A stretch of DNA of 64,000 nucleotides from Candidatus Anammoxibacter sp. Lineage in GTDB: Bacteria; Planctomycetota; Brocadiia; Brocadiales; Anammoxibacteraceae. The DNA lies in assembly GCA_021777055.1 (NCBI GenBank), contig JAIQZO010000046.1, positions 1 to 64,000 of the forward strand. Direction: 5' to 3'. Of the stretch, positions 45,042-54,057 are shown piece by piece. The position numbers and the translations under genes were made by a program. Each line of letters opens with the position of its first letter. Position 1 is the first letter of the stretch. The notes beneath the pieces were generated by a model, which was not told where the DNA came from, searched no databases, and saw only the letters and a list, made by a program, of their open reading frames with translations.

Positions 45042-45956
45042 TCAAGTAATCCCTTTTTCCCTTAACAAATTAATACCATTAAACAGCTCATCTCTTGTTA
45101 CTCTCGGATGGATCTCTATAATTTTTATTGTTTCAGGCTTTAGATATTTTGCTATAACAGAAAAATCTATATCACCCATCCCCGGAGCATTATGATCAGA
45201 GTAACCTTTAGCATCATGGAGATGGACTCCAAGTAGACACTCTCCATACTCCTTAAGGAACATTTCCGCCCCTATTATACCAAGGTTTTGATTCACCTGA
45301 GCATGTCCGGTATCATGCCAATAACCCAGCCTACCGCCTTTGAACTTGTTAAAGATGTAACCTATCTCTTCAAAATCGGGATACTCTCTGAAATAGTATC
45401 TATTCTCTATTCCCAAATCAATTCCATATCTGTCCGCAGCGCTCAGCAACTCTTCAACACTTAAAAGTAGTGGATCAAAGCTTTTCAGCTTTGCTTCAGC
45501 CCTAATGGATTTAAACCTTTTCATGGCAGCCACGTACTCTTTGGAGCCAATCATTTTATTGTCATAGAATTCGTAAAGTTCATATTTAATAGACTCCATT
45601 TGAACTCGACCAAGGTGAAGAACTACCACTTTTGCCCCTAAATCACTTGCCATCTGAATAGTATTGATTGTGTGTTTCACGGCCCTTTTTCTTTCATCCC
45701 TATCGTCAGAAGATAGTAGAAAGAGATCTCCGTTTCCTTTACCATCAGGTACACCGGCAGGAACGGGAAAGAAGTTATGGACACTGAAAATCTTTGTCTT
45801 GTTTTCGTGCAATGTGGGCATCATCTCGCCCAACATCTTTTTAGTGATCCGGTATTCCAGTTCCAGCCCGTCAAGTTCCAGATCCAGAATCTCTTTGATT
45901 AACGTCTTGCCATCGCGGAGAACCTTGGATCTCCAAACAGTAGATATACCTAACAA
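45042..45956 (-). CDS. TIM-barrel sugar isomerase/epimerase-like protein
   Basis: A 304-residue protein of the xylose-isomerase-like TIM-barrel (AP endonuclease 2) superfamily. Visible features: N-terminal LGISTVWRSK, KVVVLHLGRVQM, LGIENRYYFREYP, YWHDTGHAQ and GVHLHDAKGYSDHNAPGMGDIDF, giving His, Asp and Glu metal ligands. TTG start at 45956 with AGAGAT upstream. The substrate is unknown. It lies between REP repeats and an alpha/beta hydrolase; no operon partner is clear. Confidence 0.8.
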   Translation of the reverse strand: MLGISTVWRSKVLRDGKTLIKEILDLELDGLELEYRITKKMLGEMMPTLHENKTKIFSVHNFFPVPAGVPDGKGNGDLFLLSSDDRDERKRAVKHTINTIQMASDLGAKVVVLHLGRVQMESIKYELYEFYDNKMIGSKEYVAAMKRFKSIRAEAKLKSFDPLLLSVEELLSAADRYGIDLGIENRYYFREYPDFEEIGYIFNKFKGGRLGYWHDTGHAQVNQNLGIIGAEMFLKEYGECLLGVHLHDAKGYSDHNAPGMGDIDFSVIAKYLKPETIKIIEIHPRVTRDELFNGINLLREKGIT

Positions 45957-45996
45957 ATCTCTTTTACTCCCATTTCAAAGTGCTACAACATCTTAT

Positions 45997-46023
45997 GTAA
46001 GGGTTCAAGTCTTGAACCCCTAC
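45997..46023. repeat. REP palindrome
   Basis: GTAAGGGTTCAAGTCTTGAA then CCCCTAC, the same type as the RAYT-associated REPs. Confidence 0.8.
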
Positions 46024-46036
46024 AATATTAATCTAT

Positions 46037-46837
46037 TCATAAATCCAAGAAACCACTAATTTTCACCCAAAAAGCTTTATCTGCAACTACGTGTACATCG
46101 TTATGACCGGCATTTTCAACAGGGTAAAACTCTTTCGGATCGTTAGCTGCATCAAACAGCTTTTTACCATGTGAAAATGGAACTGTCCCGTCTTCAGTAC
46201 CATGAATTATAAGATATGGCATACGAAGCGCGGCAATTTTCTTAACATTATTATACTTATCTGCCACTGTATACTGAAATGGAATCACTGGAACAAAACC
46301 CTTTGCCATCTCCTTAATAGATGCAAAAGCTCCTTCAGTTATTAATCGATAACAACCGGTTCGAGCTGCAACATCTATTGCAATCCCACCACCCAACGAT
46401 CGCCCATAAAAGACAATACGTTCAGGATCAACGTCAGCCCTGCTTCTAACATAACCATATGCCGCAAGTCCATCTTCATATGTACCTTGCTCAGTGGGAT
46501 TTCCCTGGCTTCTACCATACCCTTGATAGTCAAAATAGAATACATTTAAACCAAGATCAACCAGCATTTTTATGAAATCAAGTCTATCGCCCACATTTTC
46601 CGCATTACCATGAAACAGGATCATTGTCATCCTTGCGTCAGGTGCAGGGAAGAAGAGCCCGTTTAACTTTAAACCGTTAGAAGATGAAAAATATATATCT
46701 TCGGACTTTAGCCCAAACTCCTGAGGCATAAACTCTACTGTTCTACTTGGATGATACAGCATCCACTGAACAAATAAATTAATACATATCTTACCAAGAA
46801 CTATTACGGCAATAGCAATTATTATAAATTTAATCAA
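46037..46837 (-). CDS. Membrane-anchored alpha/beta hydrolase (BEM46-like)
   Basis: A 266-residue hydrolase with an N-terminal membrane segment (FIIIAIAVIVLGKICINLFV). The fold is the ABHD13/BEM46 type: LFHGNAENVGDRL, FDYQGYGRS, then GRSLGGGIA (nucleophile Ser), IHGTEDGTVPF (Asp) and GHNDVHV (His). Substrate unknown, often lipid or peptide esters. It is the gene downstream of cobT with a 56-bp gap; a shared operon is possible. Confidence 0.85.
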   Translation of the reverse strand: MIKFIIIAIAVIVLGKICINLFVQWMLYHPSRTVEFMPQEFGLKSEDIYFSSSNGLKLNGLFFPAPDARMTMILFHGNAENVGDRLDFIKMLVDLGLNVFYFDYQGYGRSQGNPTEQGTYEDGLAAYGYVRSRADVDPERIVFYGRSLGGGIAIDVAARTGCYRLITEGAFASIKEMAKGFVPVIPFQYTVADKYNNVKKIAALRMPYLIIHGTEDGTVPFSHGKKLFDAANDPKEFYPVENAGHNDVHVVADKAFWVKISGFLDL

Positions 46838-46893
46838 TACAACTCTCCCGTTAAATTCTCAAAAGGTCGCAGAAACTATATATGTCAAATAAT

Positions 46894-47961
46894 TTATTCG
46901 TTATTGGGATTAGTAACTTTTGCATGTGAAAACGATGCCATTTGAGTAAAAAGTTTCATAGCCGCGTCAACCATAGAGATTCCCAATGCAGCACCAGTCC
47001 CTTCTCCTAAGCGCATATTAAGGTCCAGCAAAGGAAGTTTTCTCATCTTTTCCAGATAAAATGTATGCCCCTTCTCTTCTGACTTATGGGAAGCAATAAT
47101 GTAATTTGACGTCTTGGGCTCTAATTTACAAGCAATGTAAGCCCCTGCAGTAGATATGAACCCATCTATAACAACCGGCACCCTTTTGCGAGCAGAAGCA
47201 AGACATAGGCCTGCGATTCCTCCAATTTCATACCCCCCTACTTTAGACAGAACATCTATGGGATCATTAGAATCAGGCCTGTTAACAGCCAAAGCCCTTT
47301 TTACAACATTTATTTTATGCGCAAGTGCGGAGTCTTTAATGCCAGTCCCACGTCCGGTAATATGTTCCGCATCAACATCTTCAAATGAAGCGATAATTGC
47401 ACTGCTAGGTGTGGTATTTGCAATCCCCATATCACCAGTACCAATAATATCTATCCCGCCCCCATCATTAAACTCTTCATTAAACGCTTCCATTCCGGCC
47501 TCTATAGACCTTTCTGCATCCCTTCTACTCATTGCCGGACCTTTTGTTATATTTTGAGTCCCCTTACCTATCTTCTTTATTTTAAGGCCACATAAAGGCT
47601 CAAATTCTTTTTTAACGCCACAGTCCACAACGATTACCTTAGCACCAATATGCTGTGCAAGTATATTTACTGCCGCACCTTTATTAAGAAAGTTATTCAC
47701 CATCTGCCCGGTTACTTCTTGCGGAAACGCACTTACACCTTCTTCAGCCACACCATGATCGCCAGCCATAGTAAAGATTACCTTTTTCTTAATCTCCCTA
47801 AAGAAATCGTCGGTAATCGATACATATATAGTTGCTAACTCTTCCAGTCTTCCCAGGCTGCATGCAGGAATGGCAAATTTATCTATGTACTCCCGTATCT
47901 CTCCTCGGGGATCAATATCTACATGCTTAATATCCCTTATGGTTTCCTCTAATAGTGACAT
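46894..47961 (-). CDS. cobT: Nicotinate-nucleotide-dimethylbenzimidazole phosphoribosyltransferase
   Basis: A 355-residue CobT. Characteristic motifs are GKLEELA-like N-terminus (SLGRLEELATIYVSI), FTMAGDHGVAEEGVSAFPQEVT, GTGDMGIANTTPSSAI, GGYEIGGIAGL, and the C-terminal LNMRLGEGTGAALGI with the catalytic Glu. It makes alpha-ribazole phosphate, activating the lower ligand for cobalamin. Nine bp downstream of the CoaB-like gene, so probably co-transcribed. Confidence 0.95.
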   Translation of the reverse strand: MSLLEETIRDIKHVDIDPRGEIREYIDKFAIPACSLGRLEELATIYVSITDDFFREIKKKVIFTMAGDHGVAEEGVSAFPQEVTGQMVNNFLNKGAAVNILAQHIGAKVIVVDCGVKKEFEPLCGLKIKKIGKGTQNITKGPAMSRRDAERSIEAGMEAFNEEFNDGGGIDIIGTGDMGIANTTPSSAIIASFEDVDAEHITGRGTGIKDSALAHKINVVKRALAVNRPDSNDPIDVLSKVGGYEIGGIAGLCLASARKRVPVVIDGFISTAGAYIACKLEPKTSNYIIASHKSEEKGHTFYLEKMRKLPLLDLNMRLGEGTGAALGISMVDAAMKLFTQMASFSHAKVTNPNNE

Positions 47962-47970
47962 AATCTAAAT

Positions 47971-48675
47971 TCAGTTGCAGTTGCAGTTGCAATTGTTATG
48001 CAATCTCTTTGTTATCAGATCAATCAGGCCAGATGCAATCTCATCTTTTGTATTGTAATGCCCTTCAATCTCGGAATATTTGTTTACTAACAATGCTTTA
48101 TGCATATCGTTCTTTATACCATGCAGATCATTAGCCAGGACGTAATCTGCATCACTTTCGGTTAAAAGCTGTTCAGCCTTTTCTAAAAGCCCTTTTTCTG
48201 TCTTACTAACCTCCAGTTTGAAACCAACCAAGAGAGCATGAGCCCATACCTTTCTAATCAATTTTATCACTTTTGGAAATTTTATCAATTTAATTGACCA
48301 TTCAAGATTACTAGACGGCGTTTTACCGTCCGCTACCTTTTCAGGTATAAAGTCAAGAACTGCCATAGCATGGATTACAACATCAAAACTAACGCTACTT
48401 AACCTATTTTCTATAACATTTAAGAGATCATCGTTTGTTTCAATTCTTATGAGCGTCAGTTTTTCGTCAAACTCCTTTTCCAAGTGACTTATATCTGGAG
48501 TATCACTACCTGCACCATAAACCATGGTCACCTCCGCACCGGATGTCAACGCCTTTACTGCTATCTTACACCCAAGCCTCCCTGTAGATCTATTACCAAT
48601 GTATCTAATAGAATCCAGATTACATTTGGTAGGGCCTGATGTAATAAGTATATGTTTTCCTTTTAACCGCAGCAT
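47971..48675 (-). CDS. CoaB-type phosphopantothenate-cysteine ligase domain
   Basis: A 234-residue free-standing CoaB domain: HILITSGPTKCNLDSIRYIGNRSTGRLG, then VIHAMAVLDFIPEKVADGK and LLVGFKLEVSK. The CoaC decarboxylase half of CoaBC is absent, so it either acts with a separate CoaC or has another role. The end of the protein (NNCNCNCN) is encoded by a short TGCAAC repeat (47970-47995). It overlaps no gene and is 9 bp upstream of cobT. Confidence 0.8.
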   Translation of the reverse strand: MLRLKGKHILITSGPTKCNLDSIRYIGNRSTGRLGCKIAVKALTSGAEVTMVYGAGSDTPDISHLEKEFDEKLTLIRIETNDDLLNVIENRLSSVSFDVVIHAMAVLDFIPEKVADGKTPSSNLEWSIKLIKFPKVIKLIRKVWAHALLVGFKLEVSKTEKGLLEKAEQLLTESDADYVLANDLHGIKNDMHKALLVNKYSEIEGHYNTKDEIASGLIDLITKRLHNNCNCNCN

Positions 48676-48958
48676 TATTTTTTAATTGTGTTGTCGATAT
48701 TGTTCACTAAAGTAGAAAAAATAATATTAACATAAACCGTTAATAATACAAATCCTAAAAATTGTGTAGCAAAAAATATTCAGCTTAAATGTATATTTAA
48801 TTTCATACCACATTAACCACCAATGTTTTTTTATGAAACTGTTGCTTTTTGATGATTCTTTTAATAGTATTTAGAGATCATTATAAAGACTTTTGATCAT
48901 ATTGCGGTTTTAGTAATTATTTTTATAAATCTAAAATTAGTAGAGGAAGGGATAGCCA
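48676..48958. other. Divergent gap between coaB and P-II genes
   Basis: AT-rich, 283 bp. GAGGAAGGGA at 48943-48952 is the ribosome binding site for the P-II gene. No sigma-54 -24/-12 site was recognised. Confidence 0.5.
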
Positions 48959-49333
48959 ATGAAACTAATAAAAGTTATACTCAAACCTGAAAGAGCAATT
49001 GTGCTTAAAGATGAACTGCAGAGTATGGGGTTCCATGGTATTACTAGTAAAGAGAGCCATGGATTCGGAGAAACAAAGGTAATAAAAAAGCAGATATACA
49101 GGGGACGTGTTTACGAAGAGAGAGCTGATGCAGTAAAGAGAGTTGAATTGGAACTTGTAGCACCAGACGAAAGATTAGAGGATGTAAAAAAAATAGTTGA
49201 AGATATAGGAAAGACCGGAACTGGTGGAGACGGTCGTTTATATATTTCTACGCTGGATGAGGCACTTCATATTCATTCAGGTACAACACATTTTGGTGAT
49301 TCCAGCGAAGAAGAGACAGTAGAAGACATTTAA
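48959..49333 (+). CDS. P-II family nitrogen regulator
   Basis: A 124-residue GlnB/GlnK-type signalling protein. N-terminus MKLIKVILKPERAIVLKDEL, the T-loop region with YRGRVY, and the B-loop GKTGTGGDGRLYISTLDEA are visible. The T-loop is short and basic, resembling NifI-like or atypical P-II more than canonical GlnB. A C-terminal extension (HFGDSSEEETVEDI) is acidic. It binds ATP/ADP and 2-oxoglutarate to regulate nitrogen metabolism targets. No amtB gene adjoins, unusual for GlnK. Confidence 0.85.
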   Translation: MKLIKVILKPERAIVLKDELQSMGFHGITSKESHGFGETKVIKKQIYRGRVYEERADAVKRVELELVAPDERLEDVKKIVEDIGKTGTGGDGRLYISTLDEALHIHSGTTHFGDSSEEETVEDI

Positions 49334-49436
49334 GCTTTAGGAAGACGTTTAAGCTTTAAATAGAATACTTACCGCAATATGACTTGATTTATAATTAATT
49401 CTAAAATTTTGCATTTAAACATTCTAAAATCAATAA

Positions 49437-49805
49437 ATGGACAGAAAAAGAGTAGAGAATAGAACATCTACACGTCAAATAGCACAACTCCCAGTAAGCC
49501 TTAAAGGTCTGGTATGGGAGCAAATGCAGGCAAAAACGCTAAACATGAGTGAAGGCGGTGCATATTGCAATATAAACCATTTTATAGCACCAATGACAAA
49601 GATGATGGTCACATTGGTTTTACCGTTACATAAAAAAAATGATGACATCCATGAAGAGACGATAAAATGTGAAGCTGTAGTTGTGCATATTAACCCGGAA
49701 GAAGAATCAAAGAGCACAAAAAATTATGAGGTGGGACTCTGGTTTTCAAACCTGAGAAATGGTGATAAAAAGAAGATCAAGCGCTATTTGGAAAATACAG
49801 TTTAA
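49437..49805 (+). CDS. PilZ-like c-di-GMP binding protein
   Basis: A 122-residue protein with an N-terminal R-x-x-x-R-like RKRVENRTSTR and the NMSEGGAY segment, matching the (N/D)xSxxG motif of PilZ domains that bind cyclic di-GMP. A beta-barrel part with LWFSNL follows. Free-standing PilZ proteins act on motility, secretion or biofilm. No good ribosome binding site is seen. Lies 103 bp after the P-II gene. Confidence 0.72.
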   Translation: MDRKRVENRTSTRQIAQLPVSLKGLVWEQMQAKTLNMSEGGAYCNINHFIAPMTKMMVTLVLPLHKKNDDIHEETIKCEAVVVHINPEEESKSTKNYEVGLWFSNLRNGDKKKIKRYLENTV

Positions 49806-49848
49806 TTTGTAAGAATAGCAATCAGCACAAACAATATTTTCAACAATA

Positions 49849-51693
49849 TTACTTCAGATACTGTAGCTGATAAAGGTTATAATAGATCCCTTTCTTACTC
49901 AAGAGCTCTTCATGCTTCCCCCACTCAGTAACCTTACCGTTTTGTAACACTATTATTTTGTCCACTTCTTTAATAGTGGATAACCTATGTGCTACTATAA
50001 TTGATGTACGTCCTTTTATAAGCTTATTTAACGCGTCTTTAATCAGCAGTTCAGATTCAGTATCCACACTGGAAGTTGCCTCGTCAAGTATTAGGATCTT
50101 GGGATCATAAGCCAACGCCCTAGCAAATGCCAGCAATTGTTTCTGCCCCTGCGAGAAATTCTTCCCTCTCTCATAAACCTCCTGGTGGTAATTGTTCTGC
50201 AGTTTTGAAATAAAGCCATCCGCGTTAGCGTAAGTTGCAGCCTCTTTTACCTTTGAAAAAGGGATATCATCATTACCTATAGTTATATTATATTCAATGT
50301 CACCGGAGAAAAGAAATACATCCTGCAGCACAATCCCTATATTTCTGCGCAACTCATACTTATCCATCTCCTTAATATCAATTCCGTCAATCAAAATACT
50401 ACCGTCCTGAATATCATAAAATCGGCACAGAAGGTTTATAATTGACGTCTTACCAGACCCTGTTGCACCAACAATCGCAACACTCTCTCCAGGATTCAGG
50501 TGAAAAGATATATCTTTAAGTATATAATCCTCCTCTTCTTCAGGCCTAGTATCAGATTGGACGCAGGCCTCATTCAATTCTGTTTCTACGTTACCGGACT
50601 GTTTATACGAAAACCACACTTTATCAAACCTGATATCGCCCTGCAAGTTACGAATACGACGAGGCGATTCCGTATTAATCATATCTTCAGGAGTATCCAA
50701 GAGTTTAAATATCCTCTCCGACGAAGCCATTGCCGACTGCATAATATTATACTTCTCCGTAAGATCACGAATCGGCTTAAAGAACCGCTGCAGATATTGT
50801 ATAAATGCAACCAGCACTCCGGGCATAATAACCCCTTTTATTACTCCACCTCCACCATACCAGATAATCAAGCTGATGGATATGGCGGTAAATACCTCAA
50901 CAGTTGGAAAAAAGACCGCATTGCAAAATACTGATCGCAGTTGGGTCTTACAGTTATCCAGATTAGCCTGTTCAAACTTATTAAAATTATCCGTCTCTTT
51001 CCCAAATGCCTGAACAGTTATCATTCCTGAAATATTTTCATGTAAATTTGAGTTCAGCTTTGCAAGGTTCAGCCTGGTGTCCCTATAAGCACTTCTCGCC
51101 TTCTCCCTATAAAGCCTCGCAGCATATAGCAGCAGAGGTAAGACACAAAAAGAGATCAGAGCCAGCCTCCAATCAAGCAGAAAAAGCGTTACGGTAATAC
51201 CCAAAAGTATAAAAAAGTCACCAAATACAACCACAAGCCCCGACGTAAAGAGCTGGTTCAGCACCTCAACGTCATTTACAATCCTAGTCATTAAACGTCC
51301 AACCGGGTTTCTGTCAAAAAAGGAAAGCGACATCTTTTGTATATGAGAAAATAGTTGAACCCTTAGATCATACATTACACGCTGCCCCGTTATCCTCATC
51401 ACATACATCTGCCCGTACTGTAAAGCAAAGATTGAGGTCAAAACAATAATATAGAGAAATCCTATACTGTTTATCCCTTCCCAACTACCAACAAGAATAT
51501 GATCATCTATCACAATCTTGGTCAGATAAGGGCCAACCAACTGAAGGGCTGAGATTGCCATCAAAAAGATAATTGACAATATTACCTTAATCTTATGTGG
51601 CCATAAATATTTGATGAGCCGTTTAATTAACCTGGAATCATAGGCTTTTCCAACAATCTCATCTTCTAAAAAACTTGTAGAATCTGGTCTCAT
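49849..51693 (-). CDS. ABC exporter half, catalytic-glutamate subunit
   Basis: A 614-residue fused membrane and ATPase half-transporter. Six membrane helices at residues 35-330, then Walker A GATGSGKTS, Q-loop VLQDVFLFSG, signature FSQGQ (noncanonical), Walker B with ILDEATSSVD and His in VAHRLSTI. It keeps the catalytic Glu but has a degenerate signature. Together with the gene at 52003, whose features are opposite, it should form a heterodimer like TM287/288. Substrate unknown, probably a drug or lipid. Confidence 0.9.
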   Translation of the reverse strand: MRPDSTSFLEDEIVGKAYDSRLIKRLIKYLWPHKIKVILSIIFLMAISALQLVGPYLTKIVIDDHILVGSWEGINSIGFLYIIVLTSIFALQYGQMYVMRITGQRVMYDLRVQLFSHIQKMSLSFFDRNPVGRLMTRIVNDVEVLNQLFTSGLVVVFGDFFILLGITVTLFLLDWRLALISFCVLPLLLYAARLYREKARSAYRDTRLNLAKLNSNLHENISGMITVQAFGKETDNFNKFEQANLDNCKTQLRSVFCNAVFFPTVEVFTAISISLIIWYGGGGVIKGVIMPGVLVAFIQYLQRFFKPIRDLTEKYNIMQSAMASSERIFKLLDTPEDMINTESPRRIRNLQGDIRFDKVWFSYKQSGNVETELNEACVQSDTRPEEEEDYILKDISFHLNPGESVAIVGATGSGKTSIINLLCRFYDIQDGSILIDGIDIKEMDKYELRRNIGIVLQDVFLFSGDIEYNITIGNDDIPFSKVKEAATYANADGFISKLQNNYHQEVYERGKNFSQGQKQLLAFARALAYDPKILILDEATSSVDTESELLIKDALNKLIKGRTSIIVAHRLSTIKEVDKIIVLQNGKVTEWGKHEELLSKKGIYYNLYQLQYLK

Positions 51694-52002
51694 ATAACTA
51701 GTGCATACGGAAAATTTTTAACTGTTAAACTCTTAATCTTAATCGTAGTGTGTGAATTAAGATTAGGAGTATAATAATTGTATATTCAAACTGGTTCTCA
51801 AAAATCATCTCCCCGATAGTGGCAAAAGAAGTTAGCCCACTGCGTTAGCTGTGGGTATAGGGTAATGTCCTGATCCAAATAAGCTCCTTTAGGGGCGACA
51901 GAAATATTTCGTTACTAAGATATCCTGAATATATTTTTAACATGCATCTTTCTGTCGCTCCTAAAGGAGCGAAATATACTTACAAGTTGAATTTATGAAA
52001 TC
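51694..52002. repeat. Gap between ABC genes with two inverted repeats
   Basis: An R4 element (CTCTTAATCTTAAT near 51728 against ATTAAGATTAGGAG near 51757) is followed by a 22-bp inverted repeat: GCTCCTTTAGGGGCGACAGA (51883-51902) pairs with 51951-51970. The two ABC genes may still be one transcript. Confidence 0.65.
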
Positions 52003-53808
52003 TCAATACATCACTCCCATATCCATTGCAAGCATCTGATTCTTGTATATCTTATAATAGGCCCCTTCCAGATCAACCAGTTCCTGATGAGTTCCCCTTT
52101 CGATGATCTTTCCCTTGTCAAATACTATAATCATGTCTGCAGACTTAACTGTGGAGATTCTGTGTGATATTATTATCGTTGTTATACCTTTAACCTTCTG
52201 TTCTAACCTTTTAAAGATCTCATTTTCAGTTCCTGTATCAAGGCTGGAAAATGCATCATCCAGGATTAATACCTTTGATTTTCCTAGCAGTGCACGAGCA
52301 ATTGCGACTCTCTGTTTCTGCCCTCCTGATAAGGTGACTCCCCTTTCTCCTATACGGGTATCAATGCCGTCAGGAAACGACAGCAAATCCTTTTCCAACC
52401 CGGCAGTAACAGCCGCATCCCATACGCTATCAAAGTCCTCACTCTCACATTGCGATTGCTGCCCAGAATTGTAACCAAAAACTATATTCTCCCTGATAGT
52501 ATCCGAAAAGAGGAAAGGGTCCTGGTCCACATATCCTATATTTTGACGAATGGTTTGAATCGGTATCTTTTTAATATCTATCCCCCCTATGGTGATTTGC
52601 CCAGCACCCACATCGTAGTTCCTTAAAATTAACCTCCCTATAGTACTCTTACCTGAGCCAACTTGCCCCACTATCCCCACACTACTACCCTCGTTAACAG
52701 TAAATGTAACATTGGATAGAGATTTCGTATCGGCGTCAGTGTACGCAAACTCCACATCATTAAGCGCGATATCCCATCTCCCCGGGATAAAGCTCTCTTT
52801 CTCCTCATCAACAGCTGGCAGGTAATCACAAATTTCAGGTTCCACATTCATGATTGATTCAATCCTTGACATAGATGCCGCACCTCTTTGTATAAGGTTT
52901 ACCATAAACCCTATGGCCATCATTGGCCATGTAAGCATGGCCAGATATCCGTTAAATCCTACAAACGACCCCAAGGTCATCTTTCCGGCAATCACATCCT
53001 TACCACCAAGCCATAAAACAGCTGCAGCACTTATACCGGACATAAATGTAAGCATGGGAAACAACACGCCGGACACCTTTACAAGTTGTAAATTTTTGTT
53101 AATGTACTCTTTGTTCAGCACCTCAAATCTCTTCCTCTCGCTGTTTTCCTGCACATATGCCTGTACAACCCGTATACCTGATATACTTTCCTGCACCATT
53201 GCACTTATCTTTGATATCTGAGCCTGCACCCCCATATATCTTTTTCTGATAAGTTTTCCAAACTTCATTACCAACATACAGATAATTATCATGGGAAGCA
53301 GCGCGACAAAGGTTAACCGCGCGTTTATATAGAACATCATCCCCAAACTTGCAGAAATAGTAACAATAGTATCTACAATGATCATTGCTCCCATACCAAG
53401 GAATTCCCGAACGGCATTCATGTCGTTAGTAGCACGGGACATTAAATCTCCTGTCTTTGTACGTGCAAAAAACGAGGCAGAAAGGCATTGAAGATGACGA
53501 AAATAGTCATTTCTCAGATCATACTCAACCAACCTTGACAAACCGAAAAGATACTTTCTCCAGAAAAATCTGAAAACCGCCTGAATGAACACCACACCCA
53601 CAATTAATATGGCATATTTCAACAGTAAGTCTGATCCCTTTATATTCTTAAACGAATCAATAGCACATTTGATCAGCCACGGTGTACACAATCCCAGCAA
53701 ATCTGTAATAACTAAAGCAACAATCCCTAATATAAGCTGTCTTTTATATTTTTTTATATATTTTGATAATTTTCTTAGAGTATTAATGGTATATCTCCAA
53801 TTTACCAC
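52003..53808 (-). CDS. ABC exporter half, degenerate-glutamate subunit
   Basis: A 601-residue ABC half-transporter. Walker A is GQVGSGKST, signature LSGGQ is canonical, and the Walker B is VLILDDAFSSLD, where Asp replaces the catalytic Glu. This residue change, matched with the noncanonical signature in the other subunit, gives one degenerate and one complete nucleotide site, as in BmrCD or TM287/288. It is upstream of the gene at 49849 and on the same strand. Confidence 0.9.
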   Translation of the reverse strand: MVNWRYTINTLRKLSKYIKKYKRQLILGIVALVITDLLGLCTPWLIKCAIDSFKNIKGSDLLLKYAILIVGVVFIQAVFRFFWRKYLFGLSRLVEYDLRNDYFRHLQCLSASFFARTKTGDLMSRATNDMNAVREFLGMGAMIIVDTIVTISASLGMMFYINARLTFVALLPMIIICMLVMKFGKLIRKRYMGVQAQISKISAMVQESISGIRVVQAYVQENSERKRFEVLNKEYINKNLQLVKVSGVLFPMLTFMSGISAAAVLWLGGKDVIAGKMTLGSFVGFNGYLAMLTWPMMAIGFMVNLIQRGAASMSRIESIMNVEPEICDYLPAVDEEKESFIPGRWDIALNDVEFAYTDADTKSLSNVTFTVNEGSSVGIVGQVGSGKSTIGRLILRNYDVGAGQITIGGIDIKKIPIQTIRQNIGYVDQDPFLFSDTIRENIVFGYNSGQQSQCESEDFDSVWDAAVTAGLEKDLLSFPDGIDTRIGERGVTLSGGQKQRVAIARALLGKSKVLILDDAFSSLDTGTENEIFKRLEQKVKGITTIIISHRISTVKSADMIIVFDKGKIIERGTHQELVDLEGAYYKIYKNQMLAMDMGVMY

Positions 53809-54057
53809 CTAAATTATGGATCAATTCCGTATAATTGAATAACACACCCCTAAATCCCCTCTTATAAGAGAGGACCTGTTAAACTTCGTACTGGCATAAA
53901 CTGGATATTCTAGTATCAAATTGATACCCGTACAAAGTTTAGTTAATAATACCTGATCCGGTTAATTCCCCTCTAAAAAAAGAGGGGTGGATACGTGAGC
54001 AAACGGGGTCTGTAAAGGACTCTAAACAGAGGTAACATTAGATCTCTATACATCTTC
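53809..54057. repeat. Gap with R7 hairpins
   Basis: CCCCTCTTATAAGAGAGG (about 53856-53873) and CCCCTCT-AAAAAA-AGAGGGG (53968-53987), the same family as at 42942. They lie between moeB and the ABC gene and may end the moeB transcript, but no T-run follows on the minus strand. Confidence 0.55.

Noticed and set aside
46894-48958. Cobalamin riboswitch near cobT
   Set aside because: No B12-box-like sequence was found upstream of the coaB/cobT genes by eye.
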